DNA from: Psychromonas sp. CD1
Lineage (GTDB): Bacteria > Pseudomonadota > Gammaproteobacteria > Enterobacterales > Psychromonadaceae
NCBI RefSeq assembly: GCF_002239585.1
Contig: NZ_NDFH01000002.1
Location: 1 to 64,000 of the forward strand
Reading direction: 5' to 3'
DNA: 64,000 nt
Shown: positions 48,322-56,538 of the stretch, piece by piece
Position numbering within the stretch: the first letter of the stretch is position 1
Layout: each line of letters starts with the position of its first letter
Position numbers and translations under genes: made by a program
The notes under the pieces: generated by a model
What the model saw: the letters and a program-made list of their open reading frames with translations, nothing else
Database searches by the model: none
Told to the model about the DNA's origin: nothing

Positions 48322-49860
48322 ATGAGTTACACTATTGTTGCAATAACAGCTTGTGCTACGGGGATTGCACATACATATATGGCTGCTGAGGCATTTGAAA
48401 TCGCGGCCGAAGATAATGCTTTTAAAATAAAAGTTGAAACCCAAGGTTCAATCGGAGCTGAAAACATATTGACAGAAGACGATATTTTAAATGCCGATGT
48501 GGTGATCATCGCATCGGATATTGATATTGATCTTACTCGGTTTGTGGGAAAAAAATTATATCAAACCCGCCCTAAGATGGCGATTAAAGATGCGATGGCT
48601 TTAGTTGAAATTGCCATCAAAGAAGGTGTTGTTTATGCCGACGAGGACTCGGAGTTAAGTTATATTAGCCTTGGTAAAACATCGGAAAATAGTTTTATTA
48701 AACATATAATGAGTGGCATCTCATATATGATACCGATGGTTATCTCTGCAGGTTTACTCTTGGCGATCGCTAATATTTATGCTTTTCAAAAAGATGATCT
48801 TGGGCATTTAGTGACATGGGGGTTTGATAAGTCAGATCCTATTGGTAATTTAATGTACCACCTATTTTTAGTCGGCAAAATTGGTTTTACGTTAATGATC
48901 CCTCTATTTGCTGGCTTTGTTGCAAACTCTATTGCCTCTCGGCCCGCTATTGCCCCTGCAATGATTGGTGCTTATATCGCTAACGATCCAAGTTTTCTCG
49001 GTACGGATACAGGGGGGGGCTTCTTATCTGCCATTTTAGTTGCTTTCCTTGTCGGCTACTTTGTTCGCTATCTCAAAATGTTACCTTGGCCTAAAATATT
49101 AAAACCTTTGTTACCGATTATGATTTTACCACTGTTAGCGACCCTATTTATTACGATGGTTGTGTTTTATTTGATAGGTGGACCAATCGCATCGGGTATG
49201 GGTGCATTATACGAGTGGCTTACTTGGTTAACGGCTAATTATTCGTCGTCTACATTCATCATCGGTGCGATTATTGGGGCTATGATAGGTTTTGATTTTG
49301 GAGGGCCGGTAAACAAAACAGCGTTAATATTTGGTACCGCTGTTTTTACCGATACGGTTGCTAAATATGGTATAGAAGGGGCAAATTTTGTACCTGCAAC
49401 GGCCGCGCAAGCCGCTATTTCGGTTGCACCTTTAGGAATATTTCTAGCCTCTATTTTGTTTAAAAATAAGTTTACCGAGACGGAAAAGGTGTCTGCAAAT
49501 TCAGCTTTTGGGATGGGAATTGTTGGTGTTACGGAAGGCGCAATCCCTTTTGCTGCTGCCAATCCGATACAAATGATCACTGCCAGTGTCATCGGCTCTG
49601 CATTAGCGGGTGGGTTAGTAGGTATATTTAATGTGAAATTTTATGGCGGTATTGGCTCGCCACTGGGCACTTTTGTAGGTTATATAGAACAACCTATTCC
49701 TTTTGTCACTTGGCTATTTTGTACTCTCTCAGGGATAACTGTAACCGCTCTTATTATAGGGTTTTGGCGTAAGCCTATTGTTGAGCTGAATAAATTAAAA
49801 ACGAAACAAGAAATATCCGAAGAATCGATATCTATTAAAAAAATTAAGGAGTCACCATGA
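48322..49860 (+). CDS. Fructose/mannosylglycerate-type PTS EIIBC
   Basis: 512 residues from ATG 48322, set by GGGGAG at 48309-48314. The EIIB domain is first (AITACATGIAHTYMAAEA, phospho-cysteine Cys11), followed by an eight-to-ten-helix EIIC domain with GFDFGGPVNKTA and TEGAIPFAAANP. Downstream genes supply a separate EIIA and an alpha-mannosidase, the layout of a 2-O-alpha-mannosylglycerate system (mngA/mngB in E. coli), so that or a similar mannoside is the likely substrate. It overlaps the EIIA gene by 4 bp. Confidence 0.88.
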   Translation: MSYTIVAITACATGIAHTYMAAEAFEIAAEDNAFKIKVETQGSIGAENILTEDDILNADVVIIASDIDIDLTRFVGKKLYQTRPKMAIKDAMALVEIAIKEGVVYADEDSELSYISLGKTSENSFIKHIMSGISYMIPMVISAGLLLAIANIYAFQKDDLGHLVTWGFDKSDPIGNLMYHLFLVGKIGFTLMIPLFAGFVANSIASRPAIAPAMIGAYIANDPSFLGTDTGGGFLSAILVAFLVGYFVRYLKMLPWPKILKPLLPIMILPLLATLFITMVVFYLIGGPIASGMGALYEWLTWLTANYSSSTFIIGAIIGAMIGFDFGGPVNKTALIFGTAVFTDTVAKYGIEGANFVPATAAQAAISVAPLGIFLASILFKNKFTETEKVSANSAFGMGIVGVTEGAIPFAAANPIQMITASVIGSALAGGLVGIFNVKFYGGIGSPLGTFVGYIEQPIPFVTWLFCTLSGITVTALIIGFWRKPIVELNKLKTKQEISEESISIKKIKESP

Positions 49861-50303
49861 AAGCCGTATTTAAACCTGAACATATATTGCTCGATACGGA
49901 ATCAAAGACGAAACTGCAAGCTTTCGCATTTATAGCCTCTCATGTAAAAGCGTTGGGTTATGTCTCCGATGCTAAAATTTATGAAGCGGGTTTAATTGAT
50001 CGTGAAAATCAATCGAGTACAGGATTTACAGGAGGAATAGCTATTCCTCACTGTAAAGATGCAGTCGCGCTGTATGCTGGATTATTTGTCGTACGTTTTA
50101 GTCACCCAATTGAATGGGAAACGATGGATGAACAGTTGGTTAATACAGCAGTAGCATTAAGTATTCCAGAAGATGGAGATGACAGTAATATTCGTCTATT
50201 GACTAAATTATCACGCTCTATGATGCGAAAACCGTTTCGAGATGCTCTACAAAAAGGTGATGTTAATCAAGTTCAAGATGTGATTGCGATTGTGATTGCA
50301 TAA
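49857..50303 (+). CDS. PTS EIIA component, fructose/mannitol type
   Basis: 148 residues. The phospho-accepting histidine is His65 in GGIAIPHCKD. It starts with ATGA overlap of the EIIBC gene and is followed 27 bp later by the alpha-mannosidase gene. It would pass phosphate from HPr to the EIIB domain of the preceding protein. Confidence 0.9.
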   Translation: MKAVFKPEHILLDTESKTKLQAFAFIASHVKALGYVSDAKIYEAGLIDRENQSSTGFTGGIAIPHCKDAVALYAGLFVVRFSHPIEWETMDEQLVNTAVALSIPEDGDDSNIRLLTKLSRSMMRKPFRDALQKGDVNQVQDVIAIVIA

Positions 50304-50330
50304 TCACTCTTGTTAAAAAAAGGCAGACTT

Positions 50331-51809
50331 ATGACTAAAACATTTCATGTTATCGCACATACGCATTGGGATTTTGAATGGTATTTTTCTGCAAATGAGT
50401 CGCTTATTCAACTTGTTTATCATATGGATGAGGTGATGAGTGGCCTAGAAAGTGGACAATGTGATACCTATCTTCTTGATGGTCAGCTGAGTATTGTCGA
50501 GGAGTATCTCGCCCATTGCCCAGAGCAAACTGAGCGTTTTACGCGTTTAGTTCAGCAAGGTAAATTAAAAATTGGCCCTTGGTATACGCAAACGGATCAA
50601 TTGATAATTGGAGGCGAGTCCATTGTGCGTAACTTAGTTGCGGGAATTAGACTCGGAGAAAAGTATGGTCTAGTAGAAAAAATCGGCTACGTGCCGGATG
50701 CGTTTGGGCAAAGTATTGATATGCCTAAAATTTACCGGGGTGTAGGTATTGATAAAACAGTATTTTGGCGTGGTTTATCTTCTGATATTTGTCAAAGTAG
50801 AGAGTTCACTTGGCAATGTGAAGATGGCAGTTCGGTGCTGGCTTATAATATTAAAGATGGTTACTTTGTTGGTTCGTATATTATTAATTTTGATGATCCA
50901 ACTCCTCTTTGTTTGCAAGCTGAAAAAGGGGCGATGGCAAACAATATAGTGATCCCCTTAGGTGGAGATCAGCGTTACATAGATTTGAATATAAAAGAGC
51001 GTCTCGCTATTTGTGCATTGACTACTGCAAAGTATAAACTGATAGAAAGCAGCTATGCGCAATTTTTTGATGCTTTAGATAAAGAAAACCGAGAATTACC
51101 TCGTGTCAGTGGTGAATTTATTGATGCTCAGGTGTCTAAAATTCATCGCTCAATTTATTCTTCACGTTATGATCATAAGTATTTAAATGATAAAATAGAG
51201 CGTTGTTTGAGTTATCAGCTTGAACCTTTAATGGTCATGGCGGATGCGCTAGGAATCAAATCGAAAGTTTACCTCATTAACAGCATCTGGAAAACTATCA
51301 TGCGCAGTCATGCACATGATAGTGCGGGAGGCTGTAATACAGATAAAACGAATAAAATCATATTATCGCGTTATGAAAAAGCAGATCAGATGTCGAGCTC
51401 TACGGTTGATTATTTAATTAGGAAAATGTCAGAATCTCAAATGCCGGAGGGTGATGGGGGGTTAGAAGGGCGATTAACATTATTTAATACATTACCTTAT
51501 GAGCGACAACAAGAAATAATAGTGACAATATCAACGCAGAATCCCCATTTCATTTTACGTGATATGAATGGTGAAATCATTTATTTTGATGTTATTAAAA
51601 TAAAAAAAACCTATCGAGGTTGTTTGAAAATAGATGAGGCTGAACATGATCCTGAACATTACTATTATCAAATCAAGATTGAATTTATTTATGCATTGCC
51701 TGCTTCAGGCTTTGTTAGTTTACAAGTTTGTGGTCAATCTCAGATAGAAATGACATCTAATCTGTCAATATCAATGCCAATATGCATATTTGCATTCCTA
51801 AAGGAATAA
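50331..51809 (+). pseudogene. Truncated GH38 alpha-mannosidase (MngB-like)
   Basis: 492 residues from ATG 50331 (AAGGCAG upstream), versus 877 in E. coli MngB. The catalytic half is present: zinc site HTHWD at 10-14, nucleophile Asp123 in PDAFGQS, and MRSHAHDSAGGCNTD. The beta-sandwich C-terminal half is gone; after about residue 477 the sequence (SISMPICIFAFLKE) no longer looks like the family. A terminator follows at once, so an internal deletion that kept the 3' end is likely. GH38 enzymes need the C-terminal domains, so activity is doubtful. Confidence 0.78.
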
Positions 51810-51813
51810 GGTG

Positions 51814-51847
51814 GCCCTAAAAATAAATATATAGGGCTATTCTTTTT
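51814..51847 (+). terminator. Terminator after the alpha-mannosidase
   Basis: GCCCTA / TAGGGC stem (51814-51819, 51832-51837) with AT-rich loop, followed by TTCTTTTT. Confidence 0.7.
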
Positions 51848-51858
51848 ATAGGAGAGCT

Positions 51859-52713
51859 ATGTCAGATACATTTTATAATTTAATTGATACGCTTTTATCG
51901 GAAGCTGAAGAAATAGATAATATTTTCTTTGCGTATGATACACAAACACCTCCGCAATTTAGTTACCAAGTTAATTTTTCTCGTTTAGAATTAGTTATCT
52001 CGGGTACTTATAAAAATATCATAGAAGATAAACAAAAAAACATCGTAGAAGTGATCCTTCATGCTGGTGAGGTACTTTATATTCCTCCTAATTGTTGGAA
52101 TAAACCTGCTTGGGATTCTAGTTGCTCTGTTTTGAGTATTTTGTTTGGTAAGCGCCAAGTGGGATTTAGCTTAGTGAGTAAAAATAAAAATGAGAAAGGG
52201 TTTTATGATGTACAAAAAGACAGTATACAAACGCGAGTTGGGCATAGTTTAGACTATATTCTGGCTGCGATTAATATATTGGCAAAAGAGAAAAACATAC
52301 AATCAATAGATAAACATCTTATTTTAGCGTTACTAAGTTATTGCCAATCTATGTTATTTACTCCCAAACGCGATGTGAAAAAACGCAGTGAAGATTTATA
52401 TCAAGGGATTTGCGTGTATGTGCAAGAAAATTTTCACCAACCTATTACTCGCTCAAGTATTGCTAAAAACTTTAATATTTCAGCAAATCATTTATCACGT
52501 TTATTTAAAAAACAAGGTTATATAACCTTAATTGATTATATTGTTTGGGTGCGTATTGATAGAGCTAAGTTTATGCTAAAAAAATATTCTTTGCGTTTAA
52601 ATGAAATATCAACACGTTGTGGCTTTAAAGACGCAAACTATTTTTTGCGTGTTTTTAAAAATAAAACAGGCTACACACCTTCAGAATACCGTTCATTACA
52701 TCATTTGATTTAG
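51859..52713 (+). CDS. AraC-family transcriptional regulator
   Basis: 284 residues. The N-terminal cupin-like sensor (VEVILHAGEVLYIPPNCWNKPAW) precedes a C-terminal double helix-turn-helix from about 185: TRSSIAKNFNISANHLSRLFKKQGY and LNEISTRCGFKDANYFLRVFKNKTGYTPSEYR. It sits between two PTS clusters and probably controls one or both. It ends tail-to-tail with the next gene, overlapping by 4 bp. Confidence 0.9.
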   Translation: MSDTFYNLIDTLLSEAEEIDNIFFAYDTQTPPQFSYQVNFSRLELVISGTYKNIIEDKQKNIVEVILHAGEVLYIPPNCWNKPAWDSSCSVLSILFGKRQVGFSLVSKNKNEKGFYDVQKDSIQTRVGHSLDYILAAINILAKEKNIQSIDKHLILALLSYCQSMLFTPKRDVKKRSEDLYQGICVYVQENFHQPITRSSIAKNFNISANHLSRLFKKQGYITLIDYIVWVRIDRAKFMLKKYSLRLNEISTRCGFKDANYFLRVFKNKTGYTPSEYRSLHHLI

Positions 52714-53480
52714 TACTTAAAACAATAAATAAGTAACGTTTCGATTTCTAGCGGATCATTAGATTGCAGCAATAGCTGGCTGAACGCAGGGTTAAGTAAC
52801 ATACAACTTAGCTTTATTATGCTTTTAAAAACTTGTGTAGATGCATTGCGGGGAAGAATGATTGCAATGATCAAATGAATATTAGAAAAGTGTGATGACC
52901 AATAAATATTTTTATCGGAGGGTAAAACAATAATCCATGGCTTATCGACGAGATCACTGATTATATGAGGCATGGCAATTTTACTGCTAATTCCGGTTGC
53001 TGATATTTTTTCACGCTCCAGTAATGCGCTTAATAAGGGCTTATAGTGAGTGCTCGTAATCATACGAGCCAAAGATAATAATATTTTGTTTTTTTTATAT
53101 TGTGTCTCGGGATCTACCTTTTGCTGATGAAAGTAAAAGGGAAAAGGGGATTCGAGAGAATGTTGATAGGATAGAGTAACCTCATGTGCTACACGTTTAT
53201 GATTGGTGTACAACATCTGAAAATAATCATTAATCAGGTCTGTAAACACCATACAACTTAGTTCTGCGTCTAAGCCTTCTATTTTTATTTGACATAAATC
53301 TCCAACGCGCCAATTTAAGCTCATTACTTTTAGAGCATATTTACAGTTGGCAAAACCACCTCTACTAATATTATGAATTTGAATCAGTGAATTAAAAAAA
53401 CCAGCACTTCTTTTTAGAGCGCTTATTTCGCGCATCTCTAAAGCGGGTTTTTGGATAGAAAAAAAAATATGTTTTTGCAT
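52710..53480 (-). CDS. HPr-like domain fused to PTS EIIA (fructose type)
   Basis: 256 residues. The first ~85 residues can be aligned to HPr (SALKRSAGFFNSLIQIHN...WRVGDLCQIKIEGLDAEL), but the phosphorylated histidine of HPr is replaced by Glu15, with Arg17 kept. The C-terminal domain is EIIA, with His172 in SSKIAMPH. It begins in the stop codon of the EIIB gene (TAATG). A gene of this kind beside an AraC regulator and small EIIB exists in V. cholerae, as I recall. A regulatory rather than transport role is plausible. Confidence 0.72.
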   Translation of the reverse strand: MQKHIFFSIQKPALEMREISALKRSAGFFNSLIQIHNISRGGFANCKYALKVMSLNWRVGDLCQIKIEGLDAELSCMVFTDLINDYFQMLYTNHKRVAHEVTLSYQHSLESPFPFYFHQQKVDPETQYKKNKILLSLARMITSTHYKPLLSALLEREKISATGISSKIAMPHIISDLVDKPWIIVLPSDKNIYWSSHFSNIHLIIAIILPRNASTQVFKSIIKLSCMLLNPAFSQLLLQSNDPLEIETLLIYCFKY

Positions 53481-53785
53481 TATTTAGGTAGGCATGTTTT
53501 AAGTGTTTTTATTGCATCAATGAGGATGTCTTCAATGTTTAAAAAGAAAATATGAGAGCTATCGAAGCGATGAAGCTCATTTATTTTTATGTCGGATGCA
53601 ATGATAACAATGTCTGCATTAGCTATTTCTTGGGCATTTAATTTATGTTCTATGCCCATTGCGCCTTGTGTTTCAACTTTTATATGTAAACCAAGGCTCT
53701 GTGCAGCTTGGGTTAATTTTTCGGCCGCCATATAAGTATGTGCTATACCCGTTGGACAAGCAGTTACTGCTACGATTTTTTGCAT
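53480..53785 (-). CDS. Stand-alone PTS EIIB, fructose type
   Basis: 101 residues from ATG 53783-53785. VTACPTGIAHTYMAAEKL carries the phospho-cysteine, and the protein is clearly paralogous to the EIIB domains of the two larger PTS genes nearby. No separate EIIC gene accompanies it. It could take phosphate from the adjacent EIIA and pass it to the EIIABC permease or act in regulation. Confidence 0.88.
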   Translation of the reverse strand: MQKIVAVTACPTGIAHTYMAAEKLTQAAQSLGLHIKVETQGAMGIEHKLNAQEIANADIVIIASDIKINELHRFDSSHIFFLNIEDILIDAIKTLKTCLPK

Positions 53786-53834
53786 TTTATTGTTCCTTCT
53801 CATATTGTAAGGCTAGTTGTTTGATCTTATAGAG

Positions 53835-53866
53835 AAATGCTTAACAACCGAAGTTGTTAAGCATTT
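53835..53866. terminator. Perfect 14-bp hairpin between EIIABC and EIIB genes
   Basis: AAATGCTTAACAAC / GTTGTTAAGCATTT with a CGAA loop on plus, which is C(UUCG)G on the minus strand, an extra-stable tetraloop. On the minus strand the tail is UUCUCU, a poor U-run, so it may attenuate rather than end the EIIABC transcript before the EIIB gene. Confidence 0.75.
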
Positions 53867-53910
53867 TATAATTTAGAAACCTTACTGCATATCATTTATT
53901 ACACATAAAC

Positions 53911-55782
53911 TTATTTGTTTTTAACATAAGCTTGTAATATTTGTTCTGCATTCCTCATCGCGTCTTTAGTGGTGGTCTCTATACGTGTAATATTGTTAAA
54001 GCGATGTACGTCTTTGACTGCAATATCATGTGCCATAATAACAACCTCAGCATTGTTAATATCGAGAGCGGTTAGGCGATTGCCAATACCATTACCGCTT
54101 TGCGTCTCTACTTTTATTTTTATACCTAATTTACGCGCAGCTTTTTCTAAGCTTTTAGCTGCGAGGAAAGTGTGCGCTACACCTGATGGGCATGCCGTAA
54201 GAGCAAGCACTTGCGCTTCACCTTCTGCACAAACTTCGATAATGGCATCTTCGAGAGAATCATCATCATCATCGTCTTCACAAATTGGTTTTTTAAGTAA
54301 GTTAACAATGATTGCTGTAGTGAGTGCGCCTGCAATAGTACCTACAATATAGCCAATTTTACCCTCAACAACCGGTAAGACAATCCAGCCACCCCAAGGT
54401 GCATGGTTAATCACTTGCATCATAAAGCCGACGATATTACCGACCATTCCCCCTGCAACGATGGCTGGAATAACGCGCAATGGATCTGCTGCAGCAAAAG
54501 GAATAGCGCCTTCTGTTATGCCTATCATACCCATAATAGCCGCCGCTTTACCTTCTGCGCGTTCATCTTTTTTATAGCGTTTAGGTGACAATATTGTTGC
54601 CAGAGCCATACCAAGAGGAGGTACACAAATGGCGATGCCCACGCCTCCCATTAGCCAAGGTTGATCTTGAACTTGAGTTTGTGCAAATAAGGTGGCGACC
54701 TTATTAATCGGGCCTCCCATATCAAAGGCAGTCATACCGCCCAGAATGGCGCCTAATAACATTTTACCACTGCCAGCCATACCACTTAACCAAAGGTTTA
54801 ATGATTCCATCATATTAGCAATCGGTTGGCCGATAACCCACATTACCACTGCACAGGTTAAGAAAGTGCCGACAAGAGGGAATATAAAAATAGTACCTAA
54901 GGATGTCATTGCTTCAGACAGTTTGATGCGTTTAAGTTGTAACACAATAAATCCGGCAACAAACCCGACAACGATAGCGCCTAAGAAACCAGTATGATAT
55001 TGATTAACAGCAATGTATGAGCCAATCATACCAGGGGCTAAACCTGGTTTGTCGGCAATAGAAAAAGCGATATAACCACCGAGTATCGCGGTAAATAAAG
55101 TGAGTCCTGCGATACCCATATTCCATATGTCGAGCAACACACCTGTTTTAGGGACATCACCTTTACCGAGTAACATCACGGAGAGAGAGAGTAAAACACC
55201 ACCTGCCACAATGAAAGGGATCATATGCGAAGTACCGAACAATAAATGTTGTTTCATTCGCACTGTAAAAGGAGGTTGTGCCATTGTTTGTGTTCTAGGG
55301 GGAGTAGCTTGGGGTTTTGTTTGTGCTTTTTTTTCTTTTGCGGTTATTAATGCATATGCAGCATCGATACTTTTTGCTTGGCGAAGTTTGTCAATAAAAC
55401 CATCTTCGATTAATTTTGTGGAAATTTGCGCTAAAACTTCAATATGCTGATTATCGCCACCATCTGGCGATGCAATGAGAAAAAACACATGTGATTTTTC
55501 ATTGTCATCTGCGCCATAATCAATACCATTATGACTAATGCCTATTGCGACTGCTGGTTTTAATACTGCTTTACTTTTGGCATGTGGAATTGCGATACCT
55601 TCATCGAAACCGGTATTTGCTACATTCTCTCTTGTCCATACGTCTTTTAAAAATGCATCTTTATCCGATAAACATTGTGCTTTATCTAATAAATCAACCA
55701 TTTCAATTAAGACATCAGTTTTATTATTTGCTTGTAAATTTAAGCAAATTAAATTTCGGGTTATCACTGATTCAATCTTCAT
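53911..55782 (-). CDS. Fructose-family PTS EIIABC
   Basis: 623 residues from ATG 55780-55782, placed by GGAGAG; an ATG four codons earlier is less well placed. Domain order is EIIA (His67 in GIAIPHAKS), a Q/P-rich linker around residues 155-175, EIIC (FDMGGPINKVA, TEGAIPFAAADP), an Asp-rich linker (six Asp near 515), then EIIB (ALTACPSGVAHTFLAA). It takes up and phosphorylates fructose or a related sugar. A long regulatory region lies upstream. Confidence 0.92.
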   Translation of the reverse strand: MKIESVITRNLICLNLQANNKTDVLIEMVDLLDKAQCLSDKDAFLKDVWTRENVANTGFDEGIAIPHAKSKAVLKPAVAIGISHNGIDYGADDNEKSHVFFLIASPDGGDNQHIEVLAQISTKLIEDGFIDKLRQAKSIDAAYALITAKEKKAQTKPQATPPRTQTMAQPPFTVRMKQHLLFGTSHMIPFIVAGGVLLSLSVMLLGKGDVPKTGVLLDIWNMGIAGLTLFTAILGGYIAFSIADKPGLAPGMIGSYIAVNQYHTGFLGAIVVGFVAGFIVLQLKRIKLSEAMTSLGTIFIFPLVGTFLTCAVVMWVIGQPIANMMESLNLWLSGMAGSGKMLLGAILGGMTAFDMGGPINKVATLFAQTQVQDQPWLMGGVGIAICVPPLGMALATILSPKRYKKDERAEGKAAAIMGMIGITEGAIPFAAADPLRVIPAIVAGGMVGNIVGFMMQVINHAPWGGWIVLPVVEGKIGYIVGTIAGALTTAIIVNLLKKPICEDDDDDDSLEDAIIEVCAEGEAQVLALTACPSGVAHTFLAAKSLEKAARKLGIKIKVETQSGNGIGNRLTALDINNAEVVIMAHDIAVKDVHRFNNITRIETTTKDAMRNAEQILQAYVKNK

Positions 55783-55898
55783 ATTACTCTCCATGTGTTA
55801 CTTACTTACTTTTTCTAAATATTACTTAAAAAATGTTTTTATTTTTGCTTTTTATCAAGGAACATTGTGTTATTTAAGTATATAAAAACTAAAACGGA

Positions 55899-56002
55899 GG
55901 ATTTGTTATTACGGCATATCAGTTTTTAGTAAGATCTCACCAATAAAGAAGGTGTTTACTGCAAACGCTTCTACCTGATTGGGATCTGGATGAGATCTTT
56001 TT
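55899..56002 (+). ncRNA. Candidate structured RNA, unit 1
   Basis: A 30-bp element (55899-55928, core TTGTTATT and CATATCAGTTT) leads straight into an outer stem AAGATCTCA (55931-55939) / TGAGATCTT (55991-55999) followed by T5. Inside is a second hairpin, GAAG-TGTTT / AAACG-CTTC. The whole resembles unit 2 in plan. No known RNA family was recognised. Confidence 0.4.
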
Positions 56003-56065
56003 ATTACAGAAGAAAACTTTGTAGTAGAACGCTGGTGACTATTTGTTTTATTTACTAACATGGGG

Positions 56066-56170
56066 GGATTTGTTATTGCTTCATATCAGTTTGTAAAAAA
56101 GGTGATCAATGTTCGGAGCTCACGAAATTAAGTAGCTCATCGCCTTATCGGCTTATTAATCACCTTTTTT
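56066..56170 (+). ncRNA. Candidate structured RNA, unit 2
   Basis: The 30-bp element recurs at 56066-56095, 26 of 30 bases identical to unit 1 and 167 bp downstream of it. It runs directly into a 12-bp outer stem AAAAAAGGTGAT (56095-56106) / ATCACCTTTTTT (56159-56170) ending in T6. Inside are a GAGCT / AGCTC hairpin and a GCC / GGC pair. The stem sequences differ completely from unit 1 while the plan is the same. Confidence 0.4.
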
Positions 56171-56360
56171 CTGACCAGATAGTTGATCGTAAAATAAGAT
56201 AATAGAGTGAGTATTAATGCATTGTTATGTTTTGCTGTTTCATTTAGGTAAGAACAGAAATCTATATCACGCAAAAAAATAGAGTTCTGTAATTTGCGTT
56301 AATAAAGTATCAAGAAACCTTATTGCGATGACTTTATTGTATTTTAATTAATTAATTTAA

Positions 56361-56387
56361 ACGAGCTGTTTTTAGGCTCGTTTTTTT
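56361..56387 (+). terminator. Rho-independent terminator
   Basis: ACGAGC / GCTCGT with a 9-nt loop and seven T's. No plus-strand gene lies before it within the gap, so it presumably ends a non-coding transcript coming from 56171-56360 or from the two upstream units. Confidence 0.85.
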
Positions 56388-56538
56388 ATGCGTAGTTTTT
56401 ATACCTCGCTCATATGAAGCGCTTCCCCTGCTGAAAACGTAAACTTATCTTTGCAAATAGCCTTTATATATACGAGAGATAAGAATATATATGAAAAAGT
56501 AGGATTAACTCTTTATTTATAAGCAATACCTCTTTAAT

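Larger units (their letters stand above)
55783..56538. other. 756-bp gene-free region with paired elements
   Basis: Between the divergent EIIABC and SNF2 genes. It holds two copies of a 30-bp element, each followed by a stem ending in a T-run (listed separately), then a conventional terminator at 56361-56387. No credible ORF is present; plus-strand open frames at its left edge are the complement of the PTS gene. The EIIABC promoter must be in the left part. Confidence 0.8.

Noticed and set aside
53835-53866. Operator for the PTS genes
   Set aside because: The symmetrical sequence could be a protein site, but it lies between a gene end and the next start on the minus strand with a UUCG loop, which is better explained at the RNA level.
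54692-54997. Plus-strand frames across the EIIABC gene (53969-55885)
   Set aside because: Several long frames arise on the antisense of a gene with biased codon use; none has family motifs or a ribosome binding site.
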